DNA from: Shewanella putrefaciens
Lineage (GTDB): Bacteria; Pseudomonadota; Gammaproteobacteria; Enterobacterales; Shewanellaceae
NCBI RefSeq assembly: GCF_016406305.1
Contig: NZ_CP066369.1
Location: 2,622,501 to 2,686,500 of the forward strand
Length of the DNA: 64,000 nucleotides
Direction: 5' to 3'
The notes beneath the pieces were generated by a model. The model had not been told where the DNA came from. It made no database searches and saw only the letters and a list, made by a program, of their open reading frames with translations. Shown one piece after another: positions 10,260-18,748 of this stretch. Position numbers and translations under genes: made by a program. Each line of letters begins with the position of its first letter. Positions within the stretch are counted from its first letter, which is position 1.

Positions 10260-10279
10260 GAGATAGCTCGAGCTATCTC
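10260..10279. repeat. Perfect 20-bp palindrome between convergent genes
   Basis: GAGATAGCTC followed immediately by its exact reverse complement, lying between the RND terminator and the stop of the YqfB-like gene. It has no T run of its own. It may be an additional 3-prime-end hairpin or a protein site. Confidence 0.7.
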
Positions 10280-10291
10280 GATAAAATCGAC

Positions 10292-10633
10292 TTAAGGAGC
10301 AACAGTCTTACTTTTTCCTACAGGGTTAAGCACCTTAAAACGGAGCATGAATAGCTGTTCAACTCCAGGGTAAATCTCTGCAATCACTAGGCGAAGCTGC
10401 GCTAATGTCATGTTTTCCTGTTCGGCATGGGTTTGATTAAGATCAGATAGTGCCAAAGGTGTAACCTCAAGGATCTGAATATCACAAAACCAGCGGTCGG
10501 TTTCAAAGGTTGACACAGGCAACACCTGCCCGGCGGTAACATGGGACTCGGCCTCATCACGCAGGGTAATCGTTTTAGCCCCACTTAAAATATCCCGCTC
10601 GAAACGCTCAAAAAAAGTAATTTTGGTTAGCAA
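10292..10633 (-). CDS. yqfB: N4-acetylcytidine amidohydrolase, YqfB family (ASCH domain)
   Basis: A 113-residue single-domain ASCH protein closely resembling E. coli YqfB (103 residues), which removes the acetyl group from N4-acetylcytidine. The shared blocks ITFFERFERDILSG.KTITLRDE.ESH and HAEQENMTL are clear. The residues corresponding to the E. coli catalytic Lys21, Thr24 and Glu74 are all present as Lys20, Thr23 and Glu73. The extra length is a short C-terminal tail. It stands alone, convergent with the RND operon. Function is by family; I have not seen anything that changes it. Confidence 0.88.
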   Translation of the reverse strand: MLTKITFFERFERDILSGAKTITLRDEAESHVTAGQVLPVSTFETDRWFCDIQILEVTPLALSDLNQTHAEQENMTLAQLRLVIAEIYPGVEQLFMLRFKVLNPVGKSKTVAP

Positions 10634-10970
10634 TTGTCCTCTCCCGCCCCAAGTGTTTTTTCATCCCATTATCATCTGCGCCTATTTGTTTATAGTGAGC
10701 GCGGCCAGTATCAGCATAAATCGGTGAAAAAACATTCGGGTTCAATATGTTATTGTTGCTGCAATATACCCACTCTCCGCCCATGCTAGTAGCATGCAGG
10801 GGGAAATATTTACCAGTGTCGCACTAAAAATATTCAACTCAGGGGATAATGAACCTCAAGCACACAGCAAAACATGGTCAGTTCGTCCATATTGAGTTAG
10901 AATCCGCCCTCAATTGAGCCTTTGGCCTCATATGCCTGCCTCGCGGGTACGAAACGACATTAGAGATGTT
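10634..10970. other. Gene-free stretch between yqfB and the small DUF2986-like gene
   Basis: About 340 bases with divergent flanking genes, so it should hold two promoters. The only structure I see is a short inverted repeat CATGCTAGTAGCATG at 10783-10797. No open frame with a ribosome binding site was found. Confidence 0.4.
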
Positions 10971-11168
10971 ATGAACAAGAAACAAAAGATCATTAAAAAA
11001 ATTGCCAAGCGTGCCAAGGCGAGACTAAACAAAGTCGACCCCGCCACTATCGGTGCGCCCATCAGATCGGGTTACATCTCCAAGGCCGAGCGCGCCAAAA
11101 TGGCCGCATTAGCAGCATCCACCGCTCAGGTTGAAGACCAACAGGACACAACAAGCGTCGCTGAATAA
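10971..11168 (+). CDS. Small basic protein, DUF2986-like
   Basis: A 65-residue protein beginning MNKKQKIIKKIAKRAKARLNKVDP. The frame is open 19 codons further upstream, but the lysine-rich MNKKQKI start is typical of short proteins in Shewanella and Vibrio grouped as DUF2986, so I start at 10971. The N-terminal 25 residues are strongly basic, then comes PIRSGYISKAERAKMAAL and an acidic tail. It has no signal peptide or membrane segment. The basic N-terminus suggests contact with nucleic acid or the ribosome, but no function is established and none is claimed. Confidence 0.7.
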   Translation: MNKKQKIIKKIAKRAKARLNKVDPATIGAPIRSGYISKAERAKMAALAASTAQVEDQQDTTSVAE

Positions 11169-11194
11169 CCTCGTTCTCTTGGCTCAAAATCCCG

Positions 11195-12733
11195 TTAGGG
11201 TTTGCCGCCATCGTAGGGTATAGGTAATACGGACTCACTTTCCTGCTCTTCTGTTAATTGTGCCATCTGCGCGCAGGATGAGGAAAGTGGATTGGTCGCG
11301 CTCGGTAGATGTTGTGCAACGCAGTTGGCTATTTCTTCCCCTTCATTGAGCACTGCACTATTAGGGGCAAGGCTCATCGCTACAGGAATCGACATAGACG
11401 CGAGCTGTGCCTGCGCAGCCACTTTGTCGACTAAACGGTAGGCCACCCATACTCCTAGCACACCAAATAGAATTGAACCTACTACTTGGCCTATGAGTAC
11501 ACCGTATACACCGCCCAAAAGCCCCCCAAAATACACAAAGGGAACTGTCCCTAGGGTTGCTTTACCCACATTGAAAAGGGTCGAATATTTCGCTTTGCCC
11601 AGATTATTAAACGAAGCGTTTGCCACGAATAAAATGCCAGAAAAGGTGAAGAAAACCGCGATATAGCTGCAGAAAAACTCGATCAATGCCGCACTGTCGC
11701 CCTTCATATCAAATACGCTGACTAGCTGTGATTTTAAGAAAAACAATATCAAAGACATCACCACAATATACAAGGTACAGAACTGAATAGCCTTAGTCAG
11801 ACTCTCCCGCACCCGCTCAAACTGCCCCGCCCCAAAGTTCTGCCCTACAATTGGCCCTATTGCCCCCGACAACGCGAAAATCATTCCAAAGGCCACGGGG
11901 ATCAGTCGACCTAGCACGGCCCAGCCCGCTACATAGGCGTCACCAAAATCGGCAATCGCCCGAGTCACAAACGCATTGCCGATAGGGGTTGCAATGTTAG
12001 TCAGCATCGCGGGGCCGGCGATGGCAAAAATGGGCTTGAGATCGGCGCGAAAATGGGACAAGTCGAATTGCCCTAAGAGCCGATGTTTTACCACTATGCC
12101 ACGGGCAGCGATAATGAATACCGCAATCCGAGCCAATACCGAGGCCAGTGCCGCGCCTTCAATCCCCATCGCAAACAGGAAGATAAAAATCGGGTCGAGC
12201 ACGGCATTCACGCCCCCTCCCGCGAGGGTCGACAGCATAGATAACTTGGCATCCCCAACGGCGCGTAGCGCACCACCAAGGGCCATGGCTAGGCAGATAA
12301 AAGGTAATGAAGGGACCAAAATATACAAATAACTTTCGGCCAGCTCCGCCGTATGGCCGCTGGCCCCCACAAGTGCAACCAACTCAGGGATAAAGCTGGT
12401 AACTAAGATACTGACGGTAATACTAATTAAGCTGGTGACCACAGCGCTATTGAGTAATAAACGTTTGGCGAGCACCAGATCCTTTGCCCCAACGGAGCGG
12501 GATACGAGTGCGCCAAGGGCGATGGATAAGCCAATACCTATCGAGGTGGTAAAAAAAGAAATGCTCCCCGCATAGCCAACCGCAGCGGCAAGCTCATGTT
12601 CACCCAATAAACTTAAGAAAAAGATATCAAGGAGATCAACCACAAATAGGGCAGAAATGCCCACCGCCGAGGTCGAACTCATCACAAGAATATGGCGAAG
12701 TATCGAGCCCTCTACGAACTTGGCTTGTGTCAT
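11195..12733 (-). CDS. MATE-family multidrug/Na+ efflux transporter
   Basis: A 512-residue inner membrane protein with twelve hydrophobic segments in two similar halves (MatE domains at roughly 15-175 and 235-400). Segments such as SSTSAVGISALFVVDLLDIFFLSLLG and GALRAVGDAKLSM are typical of the family. It would export cationic compounds or drugs in exchange for Na+ or H+. It is about 60 residues longer than most MATE proteins because of a polar, glutamate-rich cytoplasmic C-terminal tail after residue about 450. It is transcribed alone, downstream of the MFS gene and separated from it by a terminator. Confidence 0.9.
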   Translation of the reverse strand: MTQAKFVEGSILRHILVMSSTSAVGISALFVVDLLDIFFLSLLGEHELAAAVGYAGSISFFTTSIGIGLSIALGALVSRSVGAKDLVLAKRLLLNSAVVTSLISITVSILVTSFIPELVALVGASGHTAELAESYLYILVPSLPFICLAMALGGALRAVGDAKLSMLSTLAGGGVNAVLDPIFIFLFAMGIEGAALASVLARIAVFIIAARGIVVKHRLLGQFDLSHFRADLKPIFAIAGPAMLTNIATPIGNAFVTRAIADFGDAYVAGWAVLGRLIPVAFGMIFALSGAIGPIVGQNFGAGQFERVRESLTKAIQFCTLYIVVMSLILFFLKSQLVSVFDMKGDSAALIEFFCSYIAVFFTFSGILFVANASFNNLGKAKYSTLFNVGKATLGTVPFVYFGGLLGGVYGVLIGQVVGSILFGVLGVWVAYRLVDKVAAQAQLASMSIPVAMSLAPNSAVLNEGEEIANCVAQHLPSATNPLSSSCAQMAQLTEEQESESVLPIPYDGGKP

Positions 12734-12758
12734 AGCTTTGGTTTACCCTATGTATTGC

Positions 12759-12798
12759 AAAAGCAAAGGCCAACACTCAGTTGTTGGCCTTTGCTTTT
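12759..12798 (-). terminator. Terminator between the MFS and MATE genes
   Basis: A 17-bp perfect stem with a six-base loop and T run on the minus strand, 30 bases after the stop of the MFS gene. It insulates that gene from the MATE gene downstream. Confidence 0.92.
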
Positions 12799-12828
12799 AT
12801 AGTCATCAATCGGTATCGAGGTCAAGGG

Positions 12829-14079
12829 CTAAACAAGCGCCCGATGATTTTGTGTCTGATGATAATGCAAACGGGTTATTCCTAAGGCAATCAAGGCGAG
12901 CAAAGTTAACGATCCCATCACCACTCCTTGCCACTCTGCCCCATGCCAAAACAGCATTAAGTAGGGCCCGCCTAAAGCGGCACCTAAATAATAACAGCAT
13001 AAGTAGAGTGACGTAGCCTTCGCACGATCTCGACTGGCCCGCATCGCCACAAAGGAGTTACAACAACTATGGGTTAAGAAGAAACCACAGGCCGTCATCA
13101 AAAAGCCAATGCAAATCGTAAAGGTGGTATCGAACAGGGTCAATAAACTGCCCAATAACATCAGGCACCAAGACCATTGATATAACTGGTGCTGGCCAAA
13201 TTTTGCTAGCCATTTGGCGGAAAAATACGAAGCAACAGTCCCACTGGAATAACACAGAAAAATCAAGGTTGCCTGAAATCGGCTCCACTCATAGGGCGCG
13301 GCCATTAAATGCAATTGAATAAAACTAAATTGATTCACCATCATCATAAATGTGAGGCCACCGATAGCATAGACTAAGCGCATCTGGGGATCGGTCAAAT
13401 GATGGCTAAAACCATGGAAATCTTGCATTAATCGCACCCGCTTCGAGGGGGATTTAGGTTCAGACTGCAGGTGCGATACCGCATTAGCATCCGCCCCCGA
13501 AGGCAGTAAATAACTCGTCAGTGCGACGCCCGCTAAAGTGATTAAAAACAGTAACCACATGGATTCCTGCCATGAGAAAAACTGCGACATCACCCCGCCC
13601 AATAAACGCCCTGCAATGCCGCCGATACTGTTCGCCATAATGTAAATCCCCGCAGCTTTAAGCATAGTGCTCGGGGATAATTGCTCTTTAAAATAGGCCA
13701 TTGCAATCGCAGGTACGGCCGCCAGCAACACACCTTGGAGGAAACGCACCCAGATCAAGCCATTAAAGTCGGGCGCCCAGATCAGCAATAAATTCGATAT
13801 TGCAAGCAACCATAAACTCACCACAATCGGGCGATGGCGGCCAATGCGGTCAGAAACCACAGCATAGATCAGCAATGAAAATGCTAACGAAAAACTGGTC
13901 ACCGACAGGATAAGCGTTGCCCGCGAGCCTGATACGGAAAAATGCTCTGCGATTAAGGGCAACATCCCCTGCATTAAATACAAATTGATATACACCACAA
14001 CGGAGGCGGCGCACAGAGCCCACATCAAACGAGTATCTCGTTGCTTACTGTCAATAATAGTGTCTAACACGGCTTGCAC
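12829..14079 (-). CDS. Major facilitator superfamily exporter (YnfM/AraJ type)
   Basis: A 416-residue protein with twelve predicted transmembrane segments. The loop between helices 2 and 3 reads YAVVSDRIGRHRPIVVS, the MFS signature D-R-x-G-R. The start is GTG at 14079 with GAGG six bases upstream. It is most like drug or sugar-efflux members of the drug:H+ antiporter-1 group, such as YnfM. It is divergent from a LysR regulator that begins 140 bases away, an arrangement that usually means the regulator controls the transporter. The substrate is not predictable from sequence. Confidence 0.88.
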   Translation of the reverse strand: MQAVLDTIIDSKQRDTRLMWALCAASVVVYINLYLMQGMLPLIAEHFSVSGSRATLILSVTSFSLAFSLLIYAVVSDRIGRHRPIVVSLWLLAISNLLLIWAPDFNGLIWVRFLQGVLLAAVPAIAMAYFKEQLSPSTMLKAAGIYIMANSIGGIAGRLLGGVMSQFFSWQESMWLLFLITLAGVALTSYLLPSGADANAVSHLQSEPKSPSKRVRLMQDFHGFSHHLTDPQMRLVYAIGGLTFMMMVNQFSFIQLHLMAAPYEWSRFQATLIFLCYSSGTVASYFSAKWLAKFGQHQLYQWSWCLMLLGSLLTLFDTTFTICIGFLMTACGFFLTHSCCNSFVAMRASRDRAKATSLYLCCYYLGAALGGPYLMLFWHGAEWQGVVMGSLTLLALIALGITRLHYHQTQNHRALV

Positions 14080-14137
14080 TCTGGCCTCAATAACGCATCA
14101 ATCATGGAATAGACAAAGGTTATCACTGGGCATAACA

Positions 14138-14182
14138 TAACAATAATAGATAATTTATATCGAAATTATTGATTTTTGTTAT
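14138..14182. promoter_or_regulatory. AT-rich imperfect dyad between MFS gene and LysR gene
   Basis: Arms ATAACAATAAT and its near complement ATTGATTTTTGTTAT face each other across about 20 bases in the divergent region. LysR regulators bind long interrupted dyads in exactly this position, so it is a candidate operator. Not tested further. Confidence 0.4.
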
Positions 14183-14219
14183 AGGTAAATCCTTCAATAC
14201 CAAAGTATGGGCTAACTCA

Positions 14220-15101
14220 ATGGATATACGCCAACTCAAGCACTTAGACGCCCTCGCCAGTACAGGCAGTTTTACCGCTGCGGCCAAAAAGCTCAATATG
14301 GCGCAACCCGCACTCAGCCAGAGTATCAAGCGGCTCGAGCAATCCCTCGGGGTCACCTTAATTAACCGTACCAGCAATAAAAATGACAAATTACTCGCCC
14401 TCACGGCGGAGGGTTTGGTATTGCATCAACATGCCACCTTAATTCTCAAACAGATAAAACAGGCCGAGGCGCAGATCCGTGCCATGGCGAATCTCACCTC
14501 GGGGGAAGTGCGTATCGCCGTGCCGGGCATGTTAGGTTCCTTCTATCTGCCGTCACGCTTGATGGCCTTTCGTCATCAGTATCCGGAGTTAAAACTCTCC
14601 CTGTTTGAGGGCGGCACCCGCGATGCATTGCGAATGCTGCAACGGGAAGAAGTGGATATTGCGATCATTACCGCCCAAGATCTACAGCCCGAATTTGATA
14701 GCCAGCTGTTGATCCGCGAACAAATGGTGATAGCTATGGGCGCCGAACACCCCCTAGCCGAATATAGCGCCGTCAGTCTCAATGACTTTTTTGACCATGA
14801 ATTAGTAATGTTTAAGACCGGCTATTTCCACCGTGAGTGGATACTGTCCCAAGCGAAGGAACTCGGTAAGAAGCCCAATATTGCCTTTGAAACCAATCTA
14901 ATAAATTTAATCAAACAGATTGTTTCCCAAGGGTTTGGAATTACCAGCGTACTTGAAATGGCCATAAGCCCTAAGGACGATATTCTGGCAAAGCCCTTAG
15001 ATCCGCCGGTGTTTCTGAATTTGCATATCGCCTGGAAAAAACAGCGGCCCGTGAGTCAAGCCGATCGGGCCTTTGTTGAATTCTTAATGAAAAACCGCTA
15101 A
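14220..15101 (+). CDS. LysR-family transcriptional regulator
   Basis: A 293-residue protein with the standard LysR layout: winged helix-turn-helix at residues 1-60 (MDIRQLKHLDALASTGSFTAAAKKLNMAQPALSQSIKRLE) and a periplasmic-binding-like effector domain from about 90 to the end (SGEVRIAVPGMLGSFYLP). I start at 14220 because this places the HTH at the extreme N-terminus; the frame is open 17 codons upstream. It likely controls the divergent MFS exporter. The effector is unknown. Confidence 0.9.
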   Translation: MDIRQLKHLDALASTGSFTAAAKKLNMAQPALSQSIKRLEQSLGVTLINRTSNKNDKLLALTAEGLVLHQHATLILKQIKQAEAQIRAMANLTSGEVRIAVPGMLGSFYLPSRLMAFRHQYPELKLSLFEGGTRDALRMLQREEVDIAIITAQDLQPEFDSQLLIREQMVIAMGAEHPLAEYSAVSLNDFFDHELVMFKTGYFHREWILSQAKELGKKPNIAFETNLINLIKQIVSQGFGITSVLEMAISPKDDILAKPLDPPVFLNLHIAWKKQRPVSQADRAFVEFLMKNR

Positions 15102-15115
15102 CTAAAAACAGATAT

Positions 15116-15148
15116 AAAAAAGCCCCTTTAAACCTAAAGGGGCTTTAT
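15116..15148. terminator. Bidirectional terminator between lysR and ybaY
   Basis: A 12-bp stem AAAGCCCCTTTA with a four-base loop between convergent genes. The better T run is on the minus strand, serving tesB-ybaY. Confidence 0.88.
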
Positions 15149-15188
15149 CACGGCTAAATCTTATGTCCTTATTTCAGGACTAGGCACC

Positions 15189-15593
15189 CTATGGTTTCGC
15201 CATCACAGCTTTCATTAACACTTCGGTCGTAAATTTACCGTTGTTAATCACAGGGAAACGATCATAGGTTTGGAAGATCACTTGATCTTGGAATTTGATC
15301 ATAGCGACAACACCATACTGAATACTTTTATCAATGGATTGGGCCGGCAAAGAAAACTTAAATGGCACCGGAGCACGGGCAATATTGAATGTCTTTTGCG
15401 CCACAATCACGCCGGGCGTATTCAAATCAATGATTGCAATGGTAATTTCACAGCCCTGTGGCAAGAGAATCTTCTCTAAATAACCTGCCGCCCCATTGAT
15501 GATAACGGGCGGTTCCGGCTCGACTGTCACGCAACCACTCACGAATAAAGCCAGTAATGAAAATACGATAAACGATTTAATTTTCATCAACAT
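15189..15593 (-). CDS. ybaY: YbaY-family lipoprotein (YscW domain)
   Basis: A 134-residue exported lipoprotein with signal peptide and lipobox VSGC (Cys21), then a proline-rich linker and a beta-rich domain (TIAIIDLNTPG...PVPFKFSLPAQSID...YGVVAMIKFQDQVIFQTYDRFPV) typical of the YscW/YbaY family. In type III secretion systems YscW pilots the secretin to the outer membrane; no such system is present here and the role of YbaY is unknown. It starts one base after the tesB stop, with AAGGAAAT as ribosome binding site inside the end of tesB. The tesB-ybaY pairing is also found in E. coli. Confidence 0.83.
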   Translation of the reverse strand: MLMKIKSFIVFSLLALFVSGCVTVEPEPPVIINGAAGYLEKILLPQGCEITIAIIDLNTPGVIVAQKTFNIARAPVPFKFSLPAQSIDKSIQYGVVAMIKFQDQVIFQTYDRFPVINNGKFTTEVLMKAVMAKP

Positions 15594-15594
15594 A

Positions 15595-16461
15595 TTAATT
15601 TCCTTTTACCATTCGAATAAGACCTTCTTGGGTAGAAGAAGCCACTAATTCACCCTGTTGATTAAAAAATTGCCCCCTGACATAACCGCGGCCACCACTG
15701 GCATTGGGGCTATCAATGCTGTAGAGCAGCCATTCTCCCATATTGATAGGACGATGGAACCACATCGCATGATCTATCGTCGCCATCCTCACCCCTGGGC
15801 TTAAAAATGAAATCCCATGGGGCTGTGCGGCTGTCACTAAAAAATTGAAATCAGAAGCATAGGCCAGCAGGTATTCATGGATATGCGCGTCACTGGGCAT
15901 TGGGCCATTTGCCCTAAACCAAACATAGCGATAGGGCTCAGTTTCTTTAGGCGCGAAGGGATGAAGTGGGTTCACTAAACGCATTTCAATGGGGGCATCG
16001 GCCATAAACTTTTCAAGCATCTTGGCTGGCACTTTATCCCGCATTGTCATCGCCAACTCCTGCTGGTTTAACAATCCCTCGGGTCCAGGAACTTGTGGCA
16101 TAGTGGCCTGATGGCTAAAGCCGTCCTCTGGCTCTTGGAAGGAGCAGGTCATATGGAAAATGGGCCGCCCCTTTTGAATCGCGCTCACCCGCCTAGCGCT
16201 AAAACTGCCCCCATCGCGCATATTTTCCACTTCATACACTATGGGCAATTTTTCATCCCCGGCCCGTAAAAAATACGAGTGCAAAGAATGCACTTTGCGC
16301 TCCACGGGCACGGTTTGCTTTGCCGCACTTAAAGCTTGCCCCATGACTTGGCCACCAAATACATGCCCAAAGCCCAGATCTTGGCTCTGACCACGAAATA
16401 GCCCAATTTCAATTTGCTCAAGGGATAGTAATGATAGAAGATCGTCTAATACCTGACTCAT
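15595..16461 (-). CDS. tesB: Acyl-CoA thioesterase II
   Basis: A 288-residue double-hotdog thioesterase that hydrolyses medium- and long-chain acyl-CoA to free fatty acid and CoA. The three active-site residues known from E. coli TesB are present at the same numbers: Asp204 in YASDFNFL, Thr228 in [12 protein letters not shown] and Gln278 in [18 protein letters not shown] in the first hotdog is also conserved. AGGA precedes the ATG at 16461. It heads a two-gene operon with ybaY. Confidence 0.95.
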   Translation of the reverse strand: MSQVLDDLLSLLSLEQIEIGLFRGQSQDLGFGHVFGGQVMGQALSAAKQTVPVERKVHSLHSYFLRAGDEKLPIVYEVENMRDGGSFSARRVSAIQKGRPIFHMTCSFQEPEDGFSHQATMPQVPGPEGLLNQQELAMTMRDKVPAKMLEKFMADAPIEMRLVNPLHPFAPKETEPYRYVWFRANGPMPSDAHIHEYLLAYASDFNFLVTAAQPHGISFLSPGVRMATIDHAMWFHRPINMGEWLLYSIDSPNASGGRGYVRGQFFNQQGELVASSTQEGLIRMVKGN

Positions 16462-16579
16462 GGGATCCTACTGAATAATTAGCAAATAATGCTAAAGAGT
16501 AACTCAGTTCGACTAGGGCTGACCAGTATTGAGTTCATTATGCTGCAACTCGCCCTAAACCGTTATGCCCCCTTAGGAC

Positions 16580-17482
16580 TTAATCGATTTTAATATGATG
16601 CTCTAGGGCGCTCTGCCTTGACCATGCCAGCACTTTATCCTCGCCACTGGAATGTAAACTTACAGGGAACGCCTGATAAAGCTCGGGCCAATATTGCACT
16701 AGTTTATCGGGCGTGCATAAGCCCTCACTAAAATACAGAGGTTGAAATTCGGCAAACATGCCATGACTGACACTGCCTGCCCCCGCCAAAATATGTTGGC
16801 CATTGGGCGCCGATGGGCTCACTAAAAATGCCGTTGTCGCCGTTAACGTCTCAAAGGAAAATAAAGGCTGAATTGCGCTGGCTAAATGCTTTGTCGTCAT
16901 AGCGGTTACCGCTTGAGGGCAAAGGCTATTGACGTAAATATTGTACTGCTCACCCTCAAGGGCAAGGCTATTGACCATGCCCACCAGCGCCATTTTTGCC
17001 GCGCTAAAACCCACTTGATGCAGATCGCCAAACAGCGCCGAAGCTCCCGTAGTCATCATAATGCGCCCATATTCCTGCGCTTTCATCAAGGGCCATACGG
17101 CTTGGGTTAAATAAAAACTGCCATTCACATCCACATCAAACTGACGCTGCCACATTGCCGGGGTGATATGCTCGAACTGACACTCACCATAAATACCTGC
17201 GTTATTGATCAATATATCGATACGCTGCCAACGCCTAACGACATCGGCCACCATAGCGTTTACCTCGGACAGCTGACTTACATCTAAAATATATGAAAGG
17301 CAGTCACACCCCAGTTTTATAATACTGTCAGAGGTTTGGGTTAGATTCGCATTGCTGTTATCCGATACAGGCCGGTCAATCAGCACCACCCTTGCGCCCC
17401 GCTCAGCCAGCATAATGGCATAGGCTCGACCAAGACCTGAGCCCGCCCCCGTGATCAGTGCCACAACGTTATCGAAACGCAT
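16580..17482 (-). CDS. Short-chain dehydrogenase/reductase-like protein lacking the catalytic tyrosine
   Basis: A 300-residue Rossmann-fold protein of the classical SDR family. The cofactor motif TGAGSGLG (residues 11-18) and structural NNAGIYG (93-99) are intact, and the catalytic serine is likely Ser148. The expected YxxxK motif reads FSAAK: Phe159 replaces tyrosine (codon TTT) while Lys163 stays. The sequence resembles the hydroxyacyl-CoA dehydrogenase domain of peroxisomal multifunctional enzyme, with about 50 extra C-terminal residues. Without the tyrosine hydroxyl, normal hydride-transfer chemistry should be lost or weak. It may be a binding protein or use another residue. AAGGA precedes the ATG; it is a single gene. 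Confidence 0.85.
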   Translation of the reverse strand: MRFDNVVALITGAGSGLGRAYAIMLAERGARVVLIDRPVSDNSNANLTQTSDSIIKLGCDCLSYILDVSQLSEVNAMVADVVRRWQRIDILINNAGIYGECQFEHITPAMWQRQFDVDVNGSFYLTQAVWPLMKAQEYGRIMMTTGASALFGDLHQVGFSAAKMALVGMVNSLALEGEQYNIYVNSLCPQAVTAMTTKHLASAIQPLFSFETLTATTAFLVSPSAPNGQHILAGAGSVSHGMFAEFQPLYFSEGLCTPDKLVQYWPELYQAFPVSLHSSGEDKVLAWSRQSALEHHIKID

Positions 17483-17785
17483 CCGAAGGTATCCTTATTG
17501 GTATGATGCTAAGCCCGTATAGCCCTGCACTCTGGCGCGCTTAGCCATAGCCACAACTGCATGACATTCCAAGCAAACCCATCCATATGTCGCTATAAAA
17601 ACACAGACATTGATGCTTTTCTTTGAACTTGACGACAAATCTCAACCCACAAAGATAAACATATGTGCGCCAATTCAAACTCTATTACATGCGTTTATTA
17701 GATAGTGCTCACTTTCCCATTAAATCTTGTTATGCTATGACGCTGTTCAATACCCTTTTCTTTTCCTTAATAACGACTGGACACC
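17483..17785. other. Divergent region between the SDR-like gene and menA
   Basis: About 300 bases with no convincing gene. It should carry both promoters. TTGACG at 17628-17633 and TATGCTAT near 17731 could be promoter elements, but neither forms a convincing pair. Confidence 0.35.
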
Positions 17786-18661
17786 ATGAATCCTTGGATT
17801 TTAGCCATAAGACCCCGCACCTTACCTGCGGCTATTGGTCCCCTATTAATCGGTAATATTCTTGCCTTACACCTTGATCGTTTCAGTTGGTTAATCGCCG
17901 CAACCTCTATGTTATGTGCGATTTTATTGCAGATTGCGGTCAATCTTGCCAACGACTACTTTGATTTTAAAAATGGCATAGATACCGCCGAACGCATCGG
18001 CCCTGTGCGCGTCAGCCAAAGTGGCATGATCCCGCCGAACAAAGTGCGTAACGCCATGGTTTTTTGCCTGCTAATGGCGCTGGCAGTAGGCTCTTATTTG
18101 ATTTGGCACGGTGGCTGGCCCATCGCGATTCTCGCTGCGGCCGCTATTTTAGGGGCGCTGGGTTACAGTGGCGGCCCCTATCCACTCGCCTCCCATGGCT
18201 TAGGTGAAGTCGCTGCCTTTATCTTTTTCGGCTTAGTTGCCGTGGTGGGTAGTTATTATCTACAGGCAGGCGATACCACCATCAATGCCTGGTTATTAGG
18301 CTGTGCGATTGGGCTATTTAATGCCGCGATTATGCTAGTGAATAACACTCGAGACATTCGTACCGACACCCAAGCGGGCAAACATACCCTAGCTGTGAGA
18401 ATAGGCGAAGCTCAGGCGAAAGTGCTGTATCAAGCCTTAATTTACTTGCCCTTTGGTTTAGTGATCGCCGGCTTTTTATTGGGTATTTTGCCGGGGTTAC
18501 CTGTGCTACTCGCCGGCTTATCGCTGCTTATCGCCCGCAAACTCAGCAGTGATTTCTATGCTGTCTCGGGTGAAGCCTTAAATCCACTCCTTGGGCGCAC
18601 CGCCAAACTCACGATGATTTTCAGCACCCTGTTTAGTGTGGGTTTAGTCTTTACTGCGTAA
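17786..18661 (+). CDS. menA: 1,4-dihydroxy-2-naphthoate polyprenyltransferase
   Basis: A 291-residue UbiA-superfamily membrane protein with eight or nine hydrophobic segments. It attaches the polyprenyl chain to 1,4-dihydroxy-2-naphthoate, giving demethylmenaquinone. The first prenyl-diphosphate/Mg motif is NLANDYFDFKNGID (Asn56, Asp57, Asp60), the second NNTRDIRTD. Menaquinone is the main carrier for anaerobic respiration in Shewanella, so the gene should matter for the cytochrome-based pathways. It is monocistronic and ends in a terminator. Confidence 0.95.
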   Translation: MNPWILAIRPRTLPAAIGPLLIGNILALHLDRFSWLIAATSMLCAILLQIAVNLANDYFDFKNGIDTAERIGPVRVSQSGMIPPNKVRNAMVFCLLMALAVGSYLIWHGGWPIAILAAAAILGALGYSGGPYPLASHGLGEVAAFIFFGLVAVVGSYYLQAGDTTINAWLLGCAIGLFNAAIMLVNNTRDIRTDTQAGKHTLAVRIGEAQAKVLYQALIYLPFGLVIAGFLLGILPGLPVLLAGLSLLIARKLSSDFYAVSGEALNPLLGRTAKLTMIFSTLFSVGLVFTA

Positions 18662-18681
18662 TCGTTAAAGCCATCGACAAT

Positions 18682-18713
18682 AAAAAGGTTCGTATTTTTA
18701 TACGAACCTTTTT
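18682..18713. terminator. Bidirectional terminator of menA and the dioxygenase gene
   Basis: A 14-bp perfect stem AAAAAGGTTCGTAT with loop TTTT and T runs on both strands, between convergent genes. Confidence 0.93.
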
Positions 18714-18748
18714 ATTTGAATAAGGAAATAACGAGTTTTTTCAGCATA

